64,000 nt of DNA from CAIWHR01 sp963843595 (GTDB lineage Bacteria > Pseudomonadota > Gammaproteobacteria > Burkholderiales > Casimicrobiaceae): contig CAWJLG010000009.1 in the NCBI GenBank assembly GCA_963843595.1, positions 124,001-188,000 of the forward strand, read 5' to 3'. Below the pieces are notes generated by a model. The model ran no database searches. It had not been told where the DNA came from and worked only from the letters and a program-made list of their open reading frames with translations. The position numbers and the translations under genes are program-made. Shown here in pieces: positions 35,122 to 43,718 of this stretch. Positions within the stretch are counted from its first letter, which is position 1. The number at the start of each line of letters is the position of its first letter.

Positions 35122-36129
35122 ATGGGCAACGGAGGGGGACAGGGAGTGCTCGCACGGGCTCGGCGCGCGCTGGCGGCGCTGGTGCTCGGACTCGGGCTCG
35201 CGGGCGGCGTGCAGGCGCAGGGAGTCGACACGATCAGGCTCGCGGACCAATCGGGCGCCGAGGTCGACTACGCGGCAGTCTGGGTCGCGGAGGCGCTCGG
35301 CTATTACGACCAGGAGAAGATCAAGATCGACCGGCGGACCTATCCGAACGGCCCGGCCTCGCTGCTCGACCTGCCGAGCAACAACCTCGATGCGGTGATG
35401 TGCGGGCTCGCGCCCATCATGCAATTCGTCGCCGGCGGCGGGCAGGTGGTGATCGTCGCCTCGGTCACCAAGGGCAACGCGGCACTCGTCGGGCGCAAGC
35501 AGTACAAGTCGTACGCCGATCTCAATGGCAAGAAGGTCGGCACGCCGGGCCTCGGCACGATCCACGACGCCATGCTCGCGTACGTCGAGAAGACGCAGAA
35601 CCTCAAGTTCCAGCGCGTCCCCGGCAAGATCACCGACGTCGCGGTGATGCTCGACCGCGGCGAGGTCGAGGCCTTCATCGGCTGGGAGCCGGCGTCCGCC
35701 TCGGCGATCGCGAAGTCCAAGGACACGCACTACATCGCGCAGCTGCCGCCGATCCCGAACGCGGAGAGCCTCGACATCGTGTTCCAGCCGAAGATCGCCA
35801 AGGAGAACCCCGAGCTGATCGTGCGGTTCCTGCGCGCCACCGTGCGCGGAATGAACTACATCAAGGCGAACTCGCCGGACCGGATCGCCGAGATCGTGGC
35901 CAAGAAGATGAACGACCCGACGGCGGTGCCGGTCGCGCGCGCCGCGCTGGACTCGGTGATCCTCACGGACCCGAAGCTCGACATGCCGTCGACGCGGATC
36001 ATCCTGCAGACGATCGCGGACCAGGGCAAGATCTCCAAGGATCTCGTCAAGGACGTCGACGCCTGGGTCGGCAAGTACCTCGACTACAGCTACCTCGACA
36101 AGGCGATCGCGACGCTGCCGAAGAGTTGA
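35122..36129 (+). CDS. ABC transporter substrate-binding protein (NMT1/TauA type)
   Basis: 335 aa with a signal peptide (ARRALAALVLGLGLAGGVQAQ, cut after VQA) and an RBS (GAGGAG) 8 nt before ATG 35122. The fold is the NMT1/SsuA-like bilobal class: YAAVWVAEALGYYDQEKI, GNAALVGRK, KKVGTPGLGTIHDAMLAYVE. It would deliver the substrate of this operon to the importer encoded just upstream. Ligands of this class include sulfonates, nitrate, pyrimidine precursors and other small organic acids, so the substrate cannot be read from sequence. Confidence 0.88.
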   Translation: MGNGGGQGVLARARRALAALVLGLGLAGGVQAQGVDTIRLADQSGAEVDYAAVWVAEALGYYDQEKIKIDRRTYPNGPASLLDLPSNNLDAVMCGLAPIMQFVAGGGQVVIVASVTKGNAALVGRKQYKSYADLNGKKVGTPGLGTIHDAMLAYVEKTQNLKFQRVPGKITDVAVMLDRGEVEAFIGWEPASASAIAKSKDTHYIAQLPPIPNAESLDIVFQPKIAKENPELIVRFLRATVRGMNYIKANSPDRIAEIVAKKMNDPTAVPVARAALDSVILTDPKLDMPSTRIILQTIADQGKISKDLVKDVDAWVGKYLDYSYLDKAIATLPKS

Positions 36130-36141
36130 GGACGCGAAACG

Positions 36142-36170
36142 ACGGGGCGGGCGCGCGCCCGTCCCCGTTT
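36142..36170 (+). terminator. terminator after the AcnX-BKACE operon
   Basis: ACGGGG..GGGCGC (36142-36154) pairs with GCGCCC..CCCCGT (36155-36168) with a small internal loop, followed by TTT. It sits 12 bp past the binding-protein stop. Confidence 0.55.
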
Positions 36171-36213
36171 CCGGGCCGACCGGAGTCGGCCCCATTGGCT
36201 TTGCACTCGAGCT

Positions 36214-36253
36214 GACGGGCGAACGCCCGTCGCATGTCCGGCTTCCGCCGGAC
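36214..36253. repeat. two adjacent perfect hairpins between convergent operons
   Basis: GACGGGC-GAAC-GCCCGTC (36214-36231) and GTCCGGC-TTCC-GCCGGAC (36236-36253). Both have 7-bp stems with 4-nt loops and no T-run. They lie just before the stop of the minus-strand dehydrogenase and may act as its transcript end. Confidence 0.6.
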
Positions 36254-36273
36254 GGGGATCGCCGCGGTGCACC

Positions 36274-37272
36274 CTACGCCGGCCGCAGCACGATCTTGGC
36301 CGCCGCCGAGCGGCCGTGATGCAGGTCGGCGAACGCATCGGCGCCGCGCGCGAGCGGGCGCTCCTCGACCCAGGCGAGATCGCCCAGCGCACCGGCGGCA
36401 ATGGCGCGCACCGTCGCCCGCATGTCCGCCGTCGTGTACGTGTAGGTGCCGATCAGCGTGATCTCCGCGAGCGTGAGCTTGCGCATGTCGATCTCGCTCG
36501 CCCAGTCCTGCAATCCGACGTGGACGATGACGCCGCCCGGCGCGACGCTCGCCAGCGCCAGTGCGCGCGTGCGGGTCGCGCCGACCGCGTCGAACACGAC
36601 GTTGACGCTGGACTCGCCCGGCCCCGGGCCGGCCGCAGGATCGAAGATCCGCGCCGACGGGCACGCTTTCGCCGCCGACGCGCGCCGCAGCGGATTGGTC
36701 TCGGCGAGATGGATCTCGCGCACGCCGTACGACTCGAGCAGGAGCGCGGTGAGAAGGCCAACCGCGCCGCCGCCCAGCACCAGCGCGGACAGCTCCGGCA
36801 GCGGGCGGTGCGCCGCCCGGGCGGCGGCGTTGATCGCGTGCAGCGCAGTGGCGGCCGGCTCGGTCAGCGCGGCGTGCACCGGCGACAGGCCGTCTGGCAG
36901 CTCGATCAGCGTCGACGTCGGGATCGCCATGAACTGCGCGTAGGCGCCCGGGCGCGTCATGCCGACCATCGTCCGGTTCGAGCACAGGTTGCCGCGACCC
37001 TGCAGGCAGTTGTCGCAGCGGCCGCAGGCGATCAGCGGATTGGCCGTGACGCGCGTCCCCTTCGCGGGGCCCTCGACGATCTCGCCGGCGAACTCGTGGC
37101 CGAGGATCATCGGCGGGACACGGCGCGGGTCGTGCCCGTGGTAGGCGTGCATGTCGGAGCCGCAGATGCCGACGGCGTCGATGCGCAGCACGACCTCGCC
37201 GGCGGCGAGTCGCGGGCCCGGCTCGTCGCGGTACTCGACCTGCTGCGTGCCGGTGTAGACCAGTGCCTTCAT
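36274..37272 (-). CDS. zinc-dependent alcohol dehydrogenase family protein
   Basis: 332 aa MDR-superfamily enzyme. Catalytic-zinc residues are in AVGICGSDMHAYHG and GHEFAGE. Structural-zinc cysteines are in CGRCDNCLQGRGNLC. The NAD(P)-binding loop reads ALVLGGGAVGLLTALL. MKALVY at 37272 is taken as start; five extra codons upstream lack similarity. It is the last gene of a minus-strand dehydrogenase set with an SDR and an HpsN-like enzyme. In Cupriavidus DHPS catabolism two 2-dehydrogenases (HpsO, HpsP) accompany HpsN, so a similar role is possible. Confidence 0.85.
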   Translation of the reverse strand: MKALVYTGTQQVEYRDEPGPRLAAGEVVLRIDAVGICGSDMHAYHGHDPRRVPPMILGHEFAGEIVEGPAKGTRVTANPLIACGRCDNCLQGRGNLCSNRTMVGMTRPGAYAQFMAIPTSTLIELPDGLSPVHAALTEPAATALHAINAAARAAHRPLPELSALVLGGGAVGLLTALLLESYGVREIHLAETNPLRRASAAKACPSARIFDPAAGPGPGESSVNVVFDAVGATRTRALALASVAPGGVIVHVGLQDWASEIDMRKLTLAEITLIGTYTYTTADMRATVRAIAAGALGDLAWVEERPLARGADAFADLHHGRSAAAKIVLRPA

Positions 37273-37293
37273 CGCGTGCCTCCGCAACCGCCG

Positions 37294-38085
37294 TCAGCGC
37301 GCGGCGAAGCCGCCATCGACGAACAGCATCTGCCCGGTGACGTACGCCGAGGCGGCGCTGGCGAGGAACACGGCCGTTCCGGCGAGGTCGTCGGGGACGC
37401 CGCTGCGTCCGATCATCGTCTGCGCGACCAGCGCGGCGGCGCGCGCCGGGTCGGCGAAGACCGGCTCCGTCAGCGCGGTGCGGAAGAAGCCCGGGGCGAT
37501 CGCGTTGCACGTGATGCCGTGCGGCGACCACGCCTCGGCGATGGCGCGCGTCAGTTGCGCGAGCCCGCCCTTGGTGGCGCCGTACGGGGCGCTGTTGGGA
37601 AAAGCCCGGGCGGCCTGCAGCGACGTCACGTTGATGATCCGGCCGTGGCCGCGCTCGCGCATGCCCGGCGCGAGCAGCTGCGTCAGCAGGAACGGCGCCG
37701 TCAGGTTGATGTCGAGCGTCAGGTCCCAGTCCTCGTCGCGGATCTCCATGAACGGCTGGCGCAGGTTCACGCCGGCCGCGTTGACGAGGATGTCGACGCC
37801 GCCGCTCGCCTGCTCCACGCGACGGGCCGTGTCGCGCAGCGCGGCGCGGTCGGTGAGGTCCGCCGCCACTGCTTCCGCCGCGATGCCGTCCGCGCGGAGC
37901 GACGCGACGGCGGCATCGAGCTCGCGCTGCCGGCGGGCGACGATCCACACGCTCGCACCGGCGCGCCCGAGCGCGCGGGCGATCCCCTCGCCCAGGCCGG
38001 AGTTGCCGCCGGTGACGAGCGCGCGGCGGCCGGCGAGCGAGAAGAGCGAGCCGAGGTACGCGTCGGGCGCCGTCGCCGCGCTCAT
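37294..38085 (-). CDS. short-chain dehydrogenase/reductase
   Basis: 263 aa classical SDR. The cofactor motif is TGGNSGLGEGIA, the NAG motif NAAGVNLR, and the catalytic tetrad lies in VTSLQAARAFPNSAPYGATKGG (Ser, Tyr and Lys visible). The C-terminus ends LFVDGGFAAR. The start ATG at 38085 overlaps the upstream HpsN-like stop (ATGA), so translation is coupled. It probably oxidises a hydroxyl of the same substrate as its neighbours, at a different carbon. Confidence 0.9.
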   Translation of the reverse strand: MSAATAPDAYLGSLFSLAGRRALVTGGNSGLGEGIARALGRAGASVWIVARRQRELDAAVASLRADGIAAEAVAADLTDRAALRDTARRVEQASGGVDILVNAAGVNLRQPFMEIRDEDWDLTLDINLTAPFLLTQLLAPGMRERGHGRIINVTSLQAARAFPNSAPYGATKGGLAQLTRAIAEAWSPHGITCNAIAPGFFRTALTEPVFADPARAAALVAQTMIGRSGVPDDLAGTAVFLASAASAYVTGQMLFVDGGFAAR

Positions 38086-39396
38086 TGCGTCACGCGGGCG
38101 CCGAGATCGAAGCGGTCCGCCGGGAAGTACTTGCCGAGCCGGTCGTCGGCGGTCCGCGCGTGGGCCTCCATCCCCTCGAGCCGCGAGATGCGGGCCGTCA
38201 CGGGGCCGATCTCGCGATTGGCCTCGCGCGTCATCCGCTGCCAGGTCACCGTCTTGATGAACTTGTGGACCGACAGGCCGCCGGAGTAGCGCGCGGCGCC
38301 CTTGGTCGGCAGGATGTGGTTCGGCCCGGACGTCTTGTCGCCGAACGCCACCGTCGTCTCCTCGCCGAGGAACAGCGAGCCGTAGGCGGTCAGCCGCGCA
38401 AGCCACCAGTCGAGGTCTGCGGCAGTGCACCTCGAGGTGCTCCGGCGCGTAGCGGTCCGACACCTGCGCGGCCTCCTCGCGGTCGCCGCACACCACGATC
38501 TCGCCGTAGTCGCGCCACGCCGCGCCGGCCGCATCGCGGGCGGTGGGTGGCAGCGCGTCGACCAGCGCCGGGACCCGCGCGGCGACTTCGTCGGCCAGCC
38601 GGCGCGAGGTCGTGACGAGCCACGCCGGCGACTCGTGGCCGTGCTCCGCCTGCCCGACGAGGTCGGAGGCCACGATGGCGGGGTCCGCCGAGTCGTCGGC
38701 GATCACGCACACCTCCGAGGGCCCGGCGAAGACGTCGATGCCGACCCGCCCGAACAGCATCCGCTTGGCCTCGGCGACGAACTTGTTGCCGGGCCCGACG
38801 ATGATGTCGGCCGGCTTGCCGCTGAAGAGCCCGTACGCGAGCGCGGCGATCGCCTGGACGCCGCCGAGCGTGAGGATCACATCCGCCCCGGCCACCTTCA
38901 TCGCGTACAGCACGTGCGGGTGGATGCCCTCGCCCCGGTACGGCGTCGAGCAGGCGACGACGGTCGGTACGCGCGCCGCCTTCGCCGTGGCGATGCTCAT
39001 GTACGCGGACGCGATGTGGGCGTAGCGGCCGGTCGGCACGTAGCAGCCGGCCACGTTGACGGGGATGAGCCGCTGGCCGGCGACGAGGCCGGGGGCGACC
39101 TCGACCTCGAACTCGCGCATCGAGTCGCGCTGCGCCTCGGCGAACCGCCGCACCTTGGCGGTCGCGAACTCGATGTCGCGCTTCACGTCGTCCGGGATGT
39201 CGCGTGTGCGGCGCTCGGCCTCGGCGGGCGTCACGACGATGTCGCCCTCCCAGCGGTCGAGCTTGCGCGCGTAGTCGCGCACCGCCGCCTCACCCCGGGC
39301 GCCGATGTCGGCGAGCATCTCGGTGACGACCCGCTGCGCGGTCTCGGTCTCGGTCTGGGCGGTCTTCGCCGCCCGCTTCGCGTATTCGATGGTCAT
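38082..39396 (-). pseudogene. sulfopropanediol 3-dehydrogenase-like (HpsN/HisD family), frameshifted
   Basis: Histidinol dehydrogenase superfamily, ~437 aa when restored. The first frame runs from MTIEYAKRAA (39396) through VAGCYVPTGRYAHIASAY, GPGNKFVAEAKR, GPSEVCVIAD and AEHGHESPAWL to APEHLEVHC. There one extra base (near 38424) shifts it. The second frame continues as AADLDWWLARLTAYGSLFLG, FGDKTSGPNHILPTKG and ends ADRFDLGARVTQ. HpsN oxidises 2,3-dihydroxypropane-1-sulfonate at C3, and the ETTVAFGDKTSGPN and KGAARYSGGLSVH segments resemble that branch. A true HisD would normally sit in a his operon. None is seen. Confidence 0.8.
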
Positions 39397-39459
39397 GGGG
39401 GTCCGACCTAACCGGAAGGGGTCGCGCGGCGTGCAGTGCACCGCCGCGCGACCGTCCCG

Positions 39460-40503
39460 TCACTTCGCGCCGGCGAATGCCTTGAGCTTCGGGTCTTTGT
39501 CGACGGCCTCGAGGTACTCGCGCGTGATGTACGTCTTGGAGTCGGGCACCTCCTGGATCGTGCCCACCGACTTGAGGTAGCCCGCGAGTTGCTCGAACCA
39601 GCCGTCCGCCTGCGACTTCCCGCCCGCGCGGTCGAGGAGCTTGAGCTGCTCGTCGAGCACGTAGATCGGGCGCTGCGTCTCGGTCTCGAGGTACTGTGGC
39701 TTCAGCTTGATGCCGTTGGCGTCGAAGAACTTGTTCAGCGACGCGATGAAGTCCTGCTTGTTCGACTTCTGGTACGCGACCGCGCGCAGGTAGACGGCGA
39801 GGAACTTCGCCACGAGCTCGGGGTTCTGCTTCGCGAAGTCGCGGCGCGCGATCAGCGCGCCGGGGACGACCGCGCCGGCGTCCTTGCCGCTGCAGATCAC
39901 CTCGGCGCCCATCTGGTCGTTCAGCGTGTACGTGTTCGGGGCCCACGTGCCCGCCAGCAGGCCGTTGCCGCCCGTATACGCGGAGACGAGTTGCGCGGGC
40001 GCGAGCGGGACGATCGTAACGTCGTTGCGCGTGAGGCCCCACTTCTGCAGGCACGCCATCGTCGCGTACTCGCCCGTGGAATTGGGGGACAGCAGCACCT
40101 GCTGGCCCTTGATCTCCTTCGCCGGGTTCGCCTTGATCGCGGCGACCTTGTCCTTGCGCGCCATCACCGCGTTGGTCGCCGACTCGTCGTTCGTGATGCC
40201 GATCGTGATGACGTCGTAGCGCTGCGCGCCGAGCACGGCGGGCGGCGAGCCGGTGCCGCCGACGTCCCAGGATTTGGAGGCTGCGCCGGCGATCTGCTGG
40301 GCGCCCGCCGGATACGCGATGAACTCGGGCTTCAGACCGGCCTCGGCCCACCATCCCTTGTCCTGCGCGACGAACATCGGCAGCGCCCAGTAGGCGACCT
40401 GGTAGCTGACCTTGATCGGAACCTGCGCCGCGGCGCTCCCCACGCCGAGTGCCGCCGCGAAAAGCGCTGCGAGTGCGATGCCGCGAGTCGTGCTCCTGCC
40501 CAT
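39460..40503 (-). CDS. ABC transporter substrate-binding protein (SsuA/NMT1 type)
   Basis: 347 aa. A signal peptide (TRGIALAALFAAALGVGSAAA, cleaved before QVPIKV) precedes a bilobal binding protein: YWALPMFVAQDKGWWAEAGL, GGTGSPPAVLGAQ, GTWAPNTYTLNDQMGAEVI. It is the first gene of the minus-strand unit and faces the LacI gene across a region with two operators. The matching permeases and ATPase are probably those at 44601-47061 on the other strand. The ligand class includes sulfonates and other small anions. Confidence 0.88.
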   Translation of the reverse strand: MGRSTTRGIALAALFAAALGVGSAAAQVPIKVSYQVAYWALPMFVAQDKGWWAEAGLKPEFIAYPAGAQQIAGAASKSWDVGGTGSPPAVLGAQRYDVITIGITNDESATNAVMARKDKVAAIKANPAKEIKGQQVLLSPNSTGEYATMACLQKWGLTRNDVTIVPLAPAQLVSAYTGGNGLLAGTWAPNTYTLNDQMGAEVICSGKDAGAVVPGALIARRDFAKQNPELVAKFLAVYLRAVAYQKSNKQDFIASLNKFFDANGIKLKPQYLETETQRPIYVLDEQLKLLDRAGGKSQADGWFEQLAGYLKSVGTIQEVPDSKTYITREYLEAVDKDPKLKAFAGAK

Positions 40504-40620
40504 GTTTCCTCCGTGGTTCGCCTGTGGCCCGACGGGGCCCGTGGTGCCGGCGGCGCGCGATTGCGGATCCGCGCGTCGGGCCTTCCGCGCCGCACCGGAC
40601 CGCTGCGGCGGGCCGTTTGC

Positions 40621-40634
40621 TGAAAGCGCGTTCA
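40621..40634. promoter_or_regulatory. LacI-type operator O1
   Basis: TGAAAGCGCGTTCA, a 14-bp palindrome with a central CG and one mismatched pair. It resembles the LacI/GalR consensus TGAAAGCGCTTTCA. It lies in the divergent promoter region, 118 bp from the binding-protein start. Confidence 0.65.
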
Positions 40635-40757
40635 GACGGCAGCATCGACGATGGGCGGCGCTTTGTCAACCGCCTTTTCACTCGCAGAACATGTCGCGGC
40701 GCACAATGCGGCGCGGATTGCGGACCAGGGTGCGGATGCGGTAGATTGCCTGAATCT

Positions 40758-40771
40758 TGAAAGCGCTTCCA
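40758..40771. promoter_or_regulatory. LacI-type operator O2
   Basis: TGAAAGCGCTTCCA, a palindrome with one mismatch, 137 bp from O1 centre to centre. It overlaps an alternative TTG start of the regulator and lies 31 bp before GTG 40802, well placed for autorepression. Confidence 0.7.
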
Positions 40772-40801
40772 GCCAGGCGCGCTGCCGGGGCGGGCAGTTC
40801 G

Positions 40802-41845
40802 GTGACGATCCGCGACATCGCGGACCGCACCGGAATCTCGCCCGCGACGGTGTCGCGCGTCCTCAACCATCCGGACATCGTCCGGCCCGCGCTCCGCGAG
40901 CGCGTGCAGAAGGTCGTCGCCGACATGGGGTACGTTCCCCACGGCGCCGCGCGCTCGCTCGCGTCGAGCCGCACGCGCACGATGGGCGCGGTCGTGCCTA
41001 CCGTGGACAGCGCGCTGTTCGCGCGCGTCGTCGACGGGTTGCAGCACGCGATCCACGACGCCGGCTACCAACTGCTGCTCTCGTCGAGCAACTACGGTCC
41101 GGCTCGCGAGGCGGTGGAAGTCCGTGCGCTGCTCGAGCGTGGCGTCGATGCGATGATGCTGGTCGGCATCTCGCGCGACCGCGCGGTCTACGACCTGCTG
41201 GAGTCGCGCGGCATCCCGTACGTGACGACCTGCTCGTGGACGGCGACGATGACCGAGCCCGGCGTCGGCTGGGACAACGTCGAGTCCGCGATGCGCGCCG
41301 CCCGCTACCTGCTCGACATCGGCCATCGCCGCTTCGCGGTGATCAACGGCATCACGCGCGACAACGACCGCGCCGCCGGACGACTCGCCGGATTCCTGCG
41401 CGCGCTCGCCGAGCGCGGGGTCGCGGCCGAGCGATGTCCGGTCGTCGAGTCGCCATACACGATCCCCGACGCGCGCACCGCGATGAGCGCGCTGCTCAAG
41501 CGGTCGCCGCGGCCGACGGCGGTGCTCTGCGGCAACGACATTCTCGCGTTCGGGGCGCTGCAGGAATGCCTGCGGGCCGGCGTGCGCGTCCCGGACGAGG
41601 TGTCGATCACGGGCTTCGACGACATCGACATGGCGGCGCACTGCCATCCGTCGATCACCACGCTGCGGGTGCCGGCGTTCGACCTCGGCGCGAAGGCCGG
41701 CGAGCTGCTGCTCGAGGCGCTGCGCACCGGAACGCGACCACCCGCCGTGCGCATCGAGCTCGAGCTCGTCGTGCGTGCCACGACGGCACCCCCGGCGGCC
41801 ACCCGCCGCCCCCATTCACGCCCGCGCAAGGACTCCGCTCGATGA
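40802..41845 (+). CDS. LacI-family transcriptional regulator
   Basis: 347 aa. The helix-turn-helix and hinge are at residues 1-55 (TIRDIADRTGISPATVSRVLN, PALRERVQKVVADMGYVPHG). The periplasmic-binding-like effector domain follows (VDGLQHAIHDAGYQLLLSS ... DEVSITGFDDIDMAAHCHPS). GTG 40802 is preferred because GGGGCGGG precedes it and operator O2 covers the earlier TTG at 40757. It likely controls itself and the divergent binding-protein/dehydrogenase genes. Its stop overlaps the transketolase start (ATGA), so it is in the same operon as the catabolic genes it regulates. Confidence 0.88.
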   Translation: MTIRDIADRTGISPATVSRVLNHPDIVRPALRERVQKVVADMGYVPHGAARSLASSRTRTMGAVVPTVDSALFARVVDGLQHAIHDAGYQLLLSSSNYGPAREAVEVRALLERGVDAMMLVGISRDRAVYDLLESRGIPYVTTCSWTATMTEPGVGWDNVESAMRAARYLLDIGHRRFAVINGITRDNDRAAGRLAGFLRALAERGVAAERCPVVESPYTIPDARTAMSALLKRSPRPTAVLCGNDILAFGALQECLRAGVRVPDEVSITGFDDIDMAAHCHPSITTLRVPAFDLGAKAGELLLEALRTGTRPPAVRIELELVVRATTAPPAATRRPHSRPRKDSAR

Positions 41846-42732
41846 CCGTCGTCGCCCCCGCTCACCCGCCGCCCGCCGAGCTGCCCGCCCCGCCCGCGCG
41901 TCCCCAGCGCGACGAGGCGGCAATCGCGCGCTTCGCCCTCGCGCTCCGCCGCCACGTCGTCCGCATGGTCGGCCGGATGGGCCAGGGCTACGTCCAGCAG
42001 GGGCTCGGCGCCGCCGAGATCTTCGCGACGCTGTTCTGCGCCGAGCTCAACCTCGACGCGGAGCGGCCCGACTGGCCCGAGCGCGACCGCTTCCTGCTGT
42101 CGACCGCGCACAATTCGGCCGTATTTCACGCCGCGCTCGCGGAGCGCGGCCTCATCGACCGCGCCGCGCTCGCCACCTACTGCGTCGACGGCTCGACGCT
42201 GGAGATCAACGTCTCCGAGCGGCTGGGGCGGGTCGTCGAGGCGACGCTCGGATCGCTCGGCCAGGGCCTGTCCGTCGGCCTCGGCATGGCCGTCGCCGCG
42301 CGCCGGCGCGGCAGCGCGAGCCGCGTCTACGTGGTGCTCGGCGACGGCGAGCTGCAGGAGGGGCAGACGTGGGAGGCGGCGATGGCGGCCGCGAGCCTCG
42401 GCCTCGCCAACCTGTGCCTGATCGTCGACTGCAACGACATGCAGGTCGAGGGCCGCATCGACCGGGTGCTGCGCATGGAGCCGGTTGCCGCCAAGTGGCG
42501 CGCGTTCGGCTGGCACGCGATCGACGTCGACGGCCACGACGTCGACGCGCTGCTCGCCGCATACGCCGAGGCGCGCGGCGAGCGCGCGAAGCCGACGGTG
42601 ATCCTCGCGCGCACGACGGTCGGCAAGGGCGTCGATTTCCTGGAAGGCACTTACGGCCACAACATGAAGCTGTCCGCGGCGGACGCCGAGGCGGCCTTGC
42701 GCAAGCTGGGGGACGACGGAGGACTCGCGTGA
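41842..42732 (+). CDS. transketolase, N-terminal (TPP-binding) subunit
   Basis: 296 aa. The thiamine-diphosphate motif is GDGELQEGQTWEA ... CNDMQVEG (residues ~160-190), and LGQGLSVGLGMAVAARR precedes it. The protein covers only the pyrimidine-distal (PP) half of transketolase; the other half is the next gene. Two-subunit transketolases occur in pentose, apiose and sulfo-sugar (SqwGH) pathways. A ~25-residue Pro/Ala leader precedes the first family residues. It moves a two-carbon ketol unit between sugars; the donor is unknown. Confidence 0.9.
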   Translation: MTVVAPAHPPPAELPAPPARPQRDEAAIARFALALRRHVVRMVGRMGQGYVQQGLGAAEIFATLFCAELNLDAERPDWPERDRFLLSTAHNSAVFHAALAERGLIDRAALATYCVDGSTLEINVSERLGRVVEATLGSLGQGLSVGLGMAVAARRRGSASRVYVVLGDGELQEGQTWEAAMAAASLGLANLCLIVDCNDMQVEGRIDRVLRMEPVAAKWRAFGWHAIDVDGHDVDALLAAYAEARGERAKPTVILARTTVGKGVDFLEGTYGHNMKLSAADAEAALRKLGDDGGLA

Positions 42733-43718
42733 TGGCAGCAACCGCGGCAACGCCGGATCGCACGGTCGGCGACTTCACCTCGCGCGGTGCGATCCCGCGC
42801 GTCTACGGCGAGGCGCTGGTCGAGCTCGCGCGCGACGACCCGCGCGTGGTGTGCCTCGTGGCCGACTTGAGCCCCGCCACGGAAACCGATCTCTTCCGCG
42901 ACACGCTCCCGGACCGTTTCCACAACCTGGGGATCGCGGAGGCCAACATGATGGGCGCGGCCGGCGGCATGGCGCGCAGCGGCGAGCGGCCGTTCGTCCA
43001 CACGTTCGGCGTCTTCGCGACGCGGCGGTGCTACGACCAGGTCGCGATGCAGATCGCCTATCCGGCGCTGCCGGTCACGATCGTCGGCTTCCTGCCCGGC
43101 CTTACGACACTGCTGGGCGTCACGCACCAGGCGATCGACGACATCGCCCTGATGCGTGCGCTCCCCGGGATGACGGTGGTCGAGCCGGCGGACATGGACT
43201 CGGTGCGCGCCGCCGTGCGCGCGGCCGCCGCGCATCCGGGCCCGGTCTATCTGCGGATGCGCCGCGCCGAAGGGGCACTGGCGCCGGACTTCGCGCCGCG
43301 CCCGCTGACGATCGGTCGCGCCGACGTGCGGCGTGAAGGCGGCGACGCCGTCGTCTTCGCCTGCGGGATGATGGTCGGCATCGCGATCACCGCCGCCGAG
43401 CGGCTCGCCGCGCGCGGCCGGTCGGTCGCCGTCGTCGACATGCACACGATCAAGCCGCTCGACGCCGCGACCGTGCAGCACTGGGCACGGCGCACGGGCC
43501 ACGTCGTGACCGCGGAGAACCACTCGATCGTCGGCGGCCTGGGCTCGGCCGTCGCGGAAACGCTGATGGAGGCCGGGATCCACGCGCGCTTCCGGCGCAT
43601 CGGCGTGCGGGACACGTTTGCCGAGGGCGGCTCGACGCCGTATCTCTTCCGCAAGTACGGCCTCGACGCCGCCGCGATCGAGGCGGCACTTGGCGCATGC
43701 TGGGGAGAAGACCGATGA
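42732..43718 (+). CDS. transketolase, C-terminal (pyrimidine-binding) subunit
   Basis: 328 aa. The catalytic glutamate region is LGIAEANMMGAAGGMARSG (near residue 70). FGVFATRRCYDQVAMQIAY and GVTHQAIDDIALMRALPGM are typical of DXS/transketolase Pyr domains, and a C-terminal transketolase domain follows (~205-320). The ATG shares its A with the stop of the N-terminal subunit. The two products form one enzyme. The following reductase gene overlaps it by 4 bp. Confidence 0.9.
   Translation: MAATAATPDRTVGDFTSRGAIPRVYGEALVELARDDPRVVCLVADLSPATETDLFRDTLPDRFHNLGIAEANMMGAAGGMARSGERPFVHTFGVFATRRCYDQVAMQIAYPALPVTIVGFLPGLTTLLGVTHQAIDDIALMRALPGMTVVEPADMDSVRAAVRAAAAHPGPVYLRMRRAEGALAPDFAPRPLTIGRADVRREGGDAVVFACGMMVGIAITAAERLAARGRSVAVVDMHTIKPLDAATVQHWARRTGHVVTAENHSIVGGLGSAVAETLMEAGIHARFRRIGVRDTFAEGGSTPYLFRKYGLDAAAIEAALGACWGEDR

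Noticed and set aside
38082..39396. Calling the HisD-family gene a histidine-biosynthesis hisD
   Set aside because: No other his genes are adjacent, the neighbours are catabolic dehydrogenases and a transporter, and its C-terminal segments resemble the HpsN branch.
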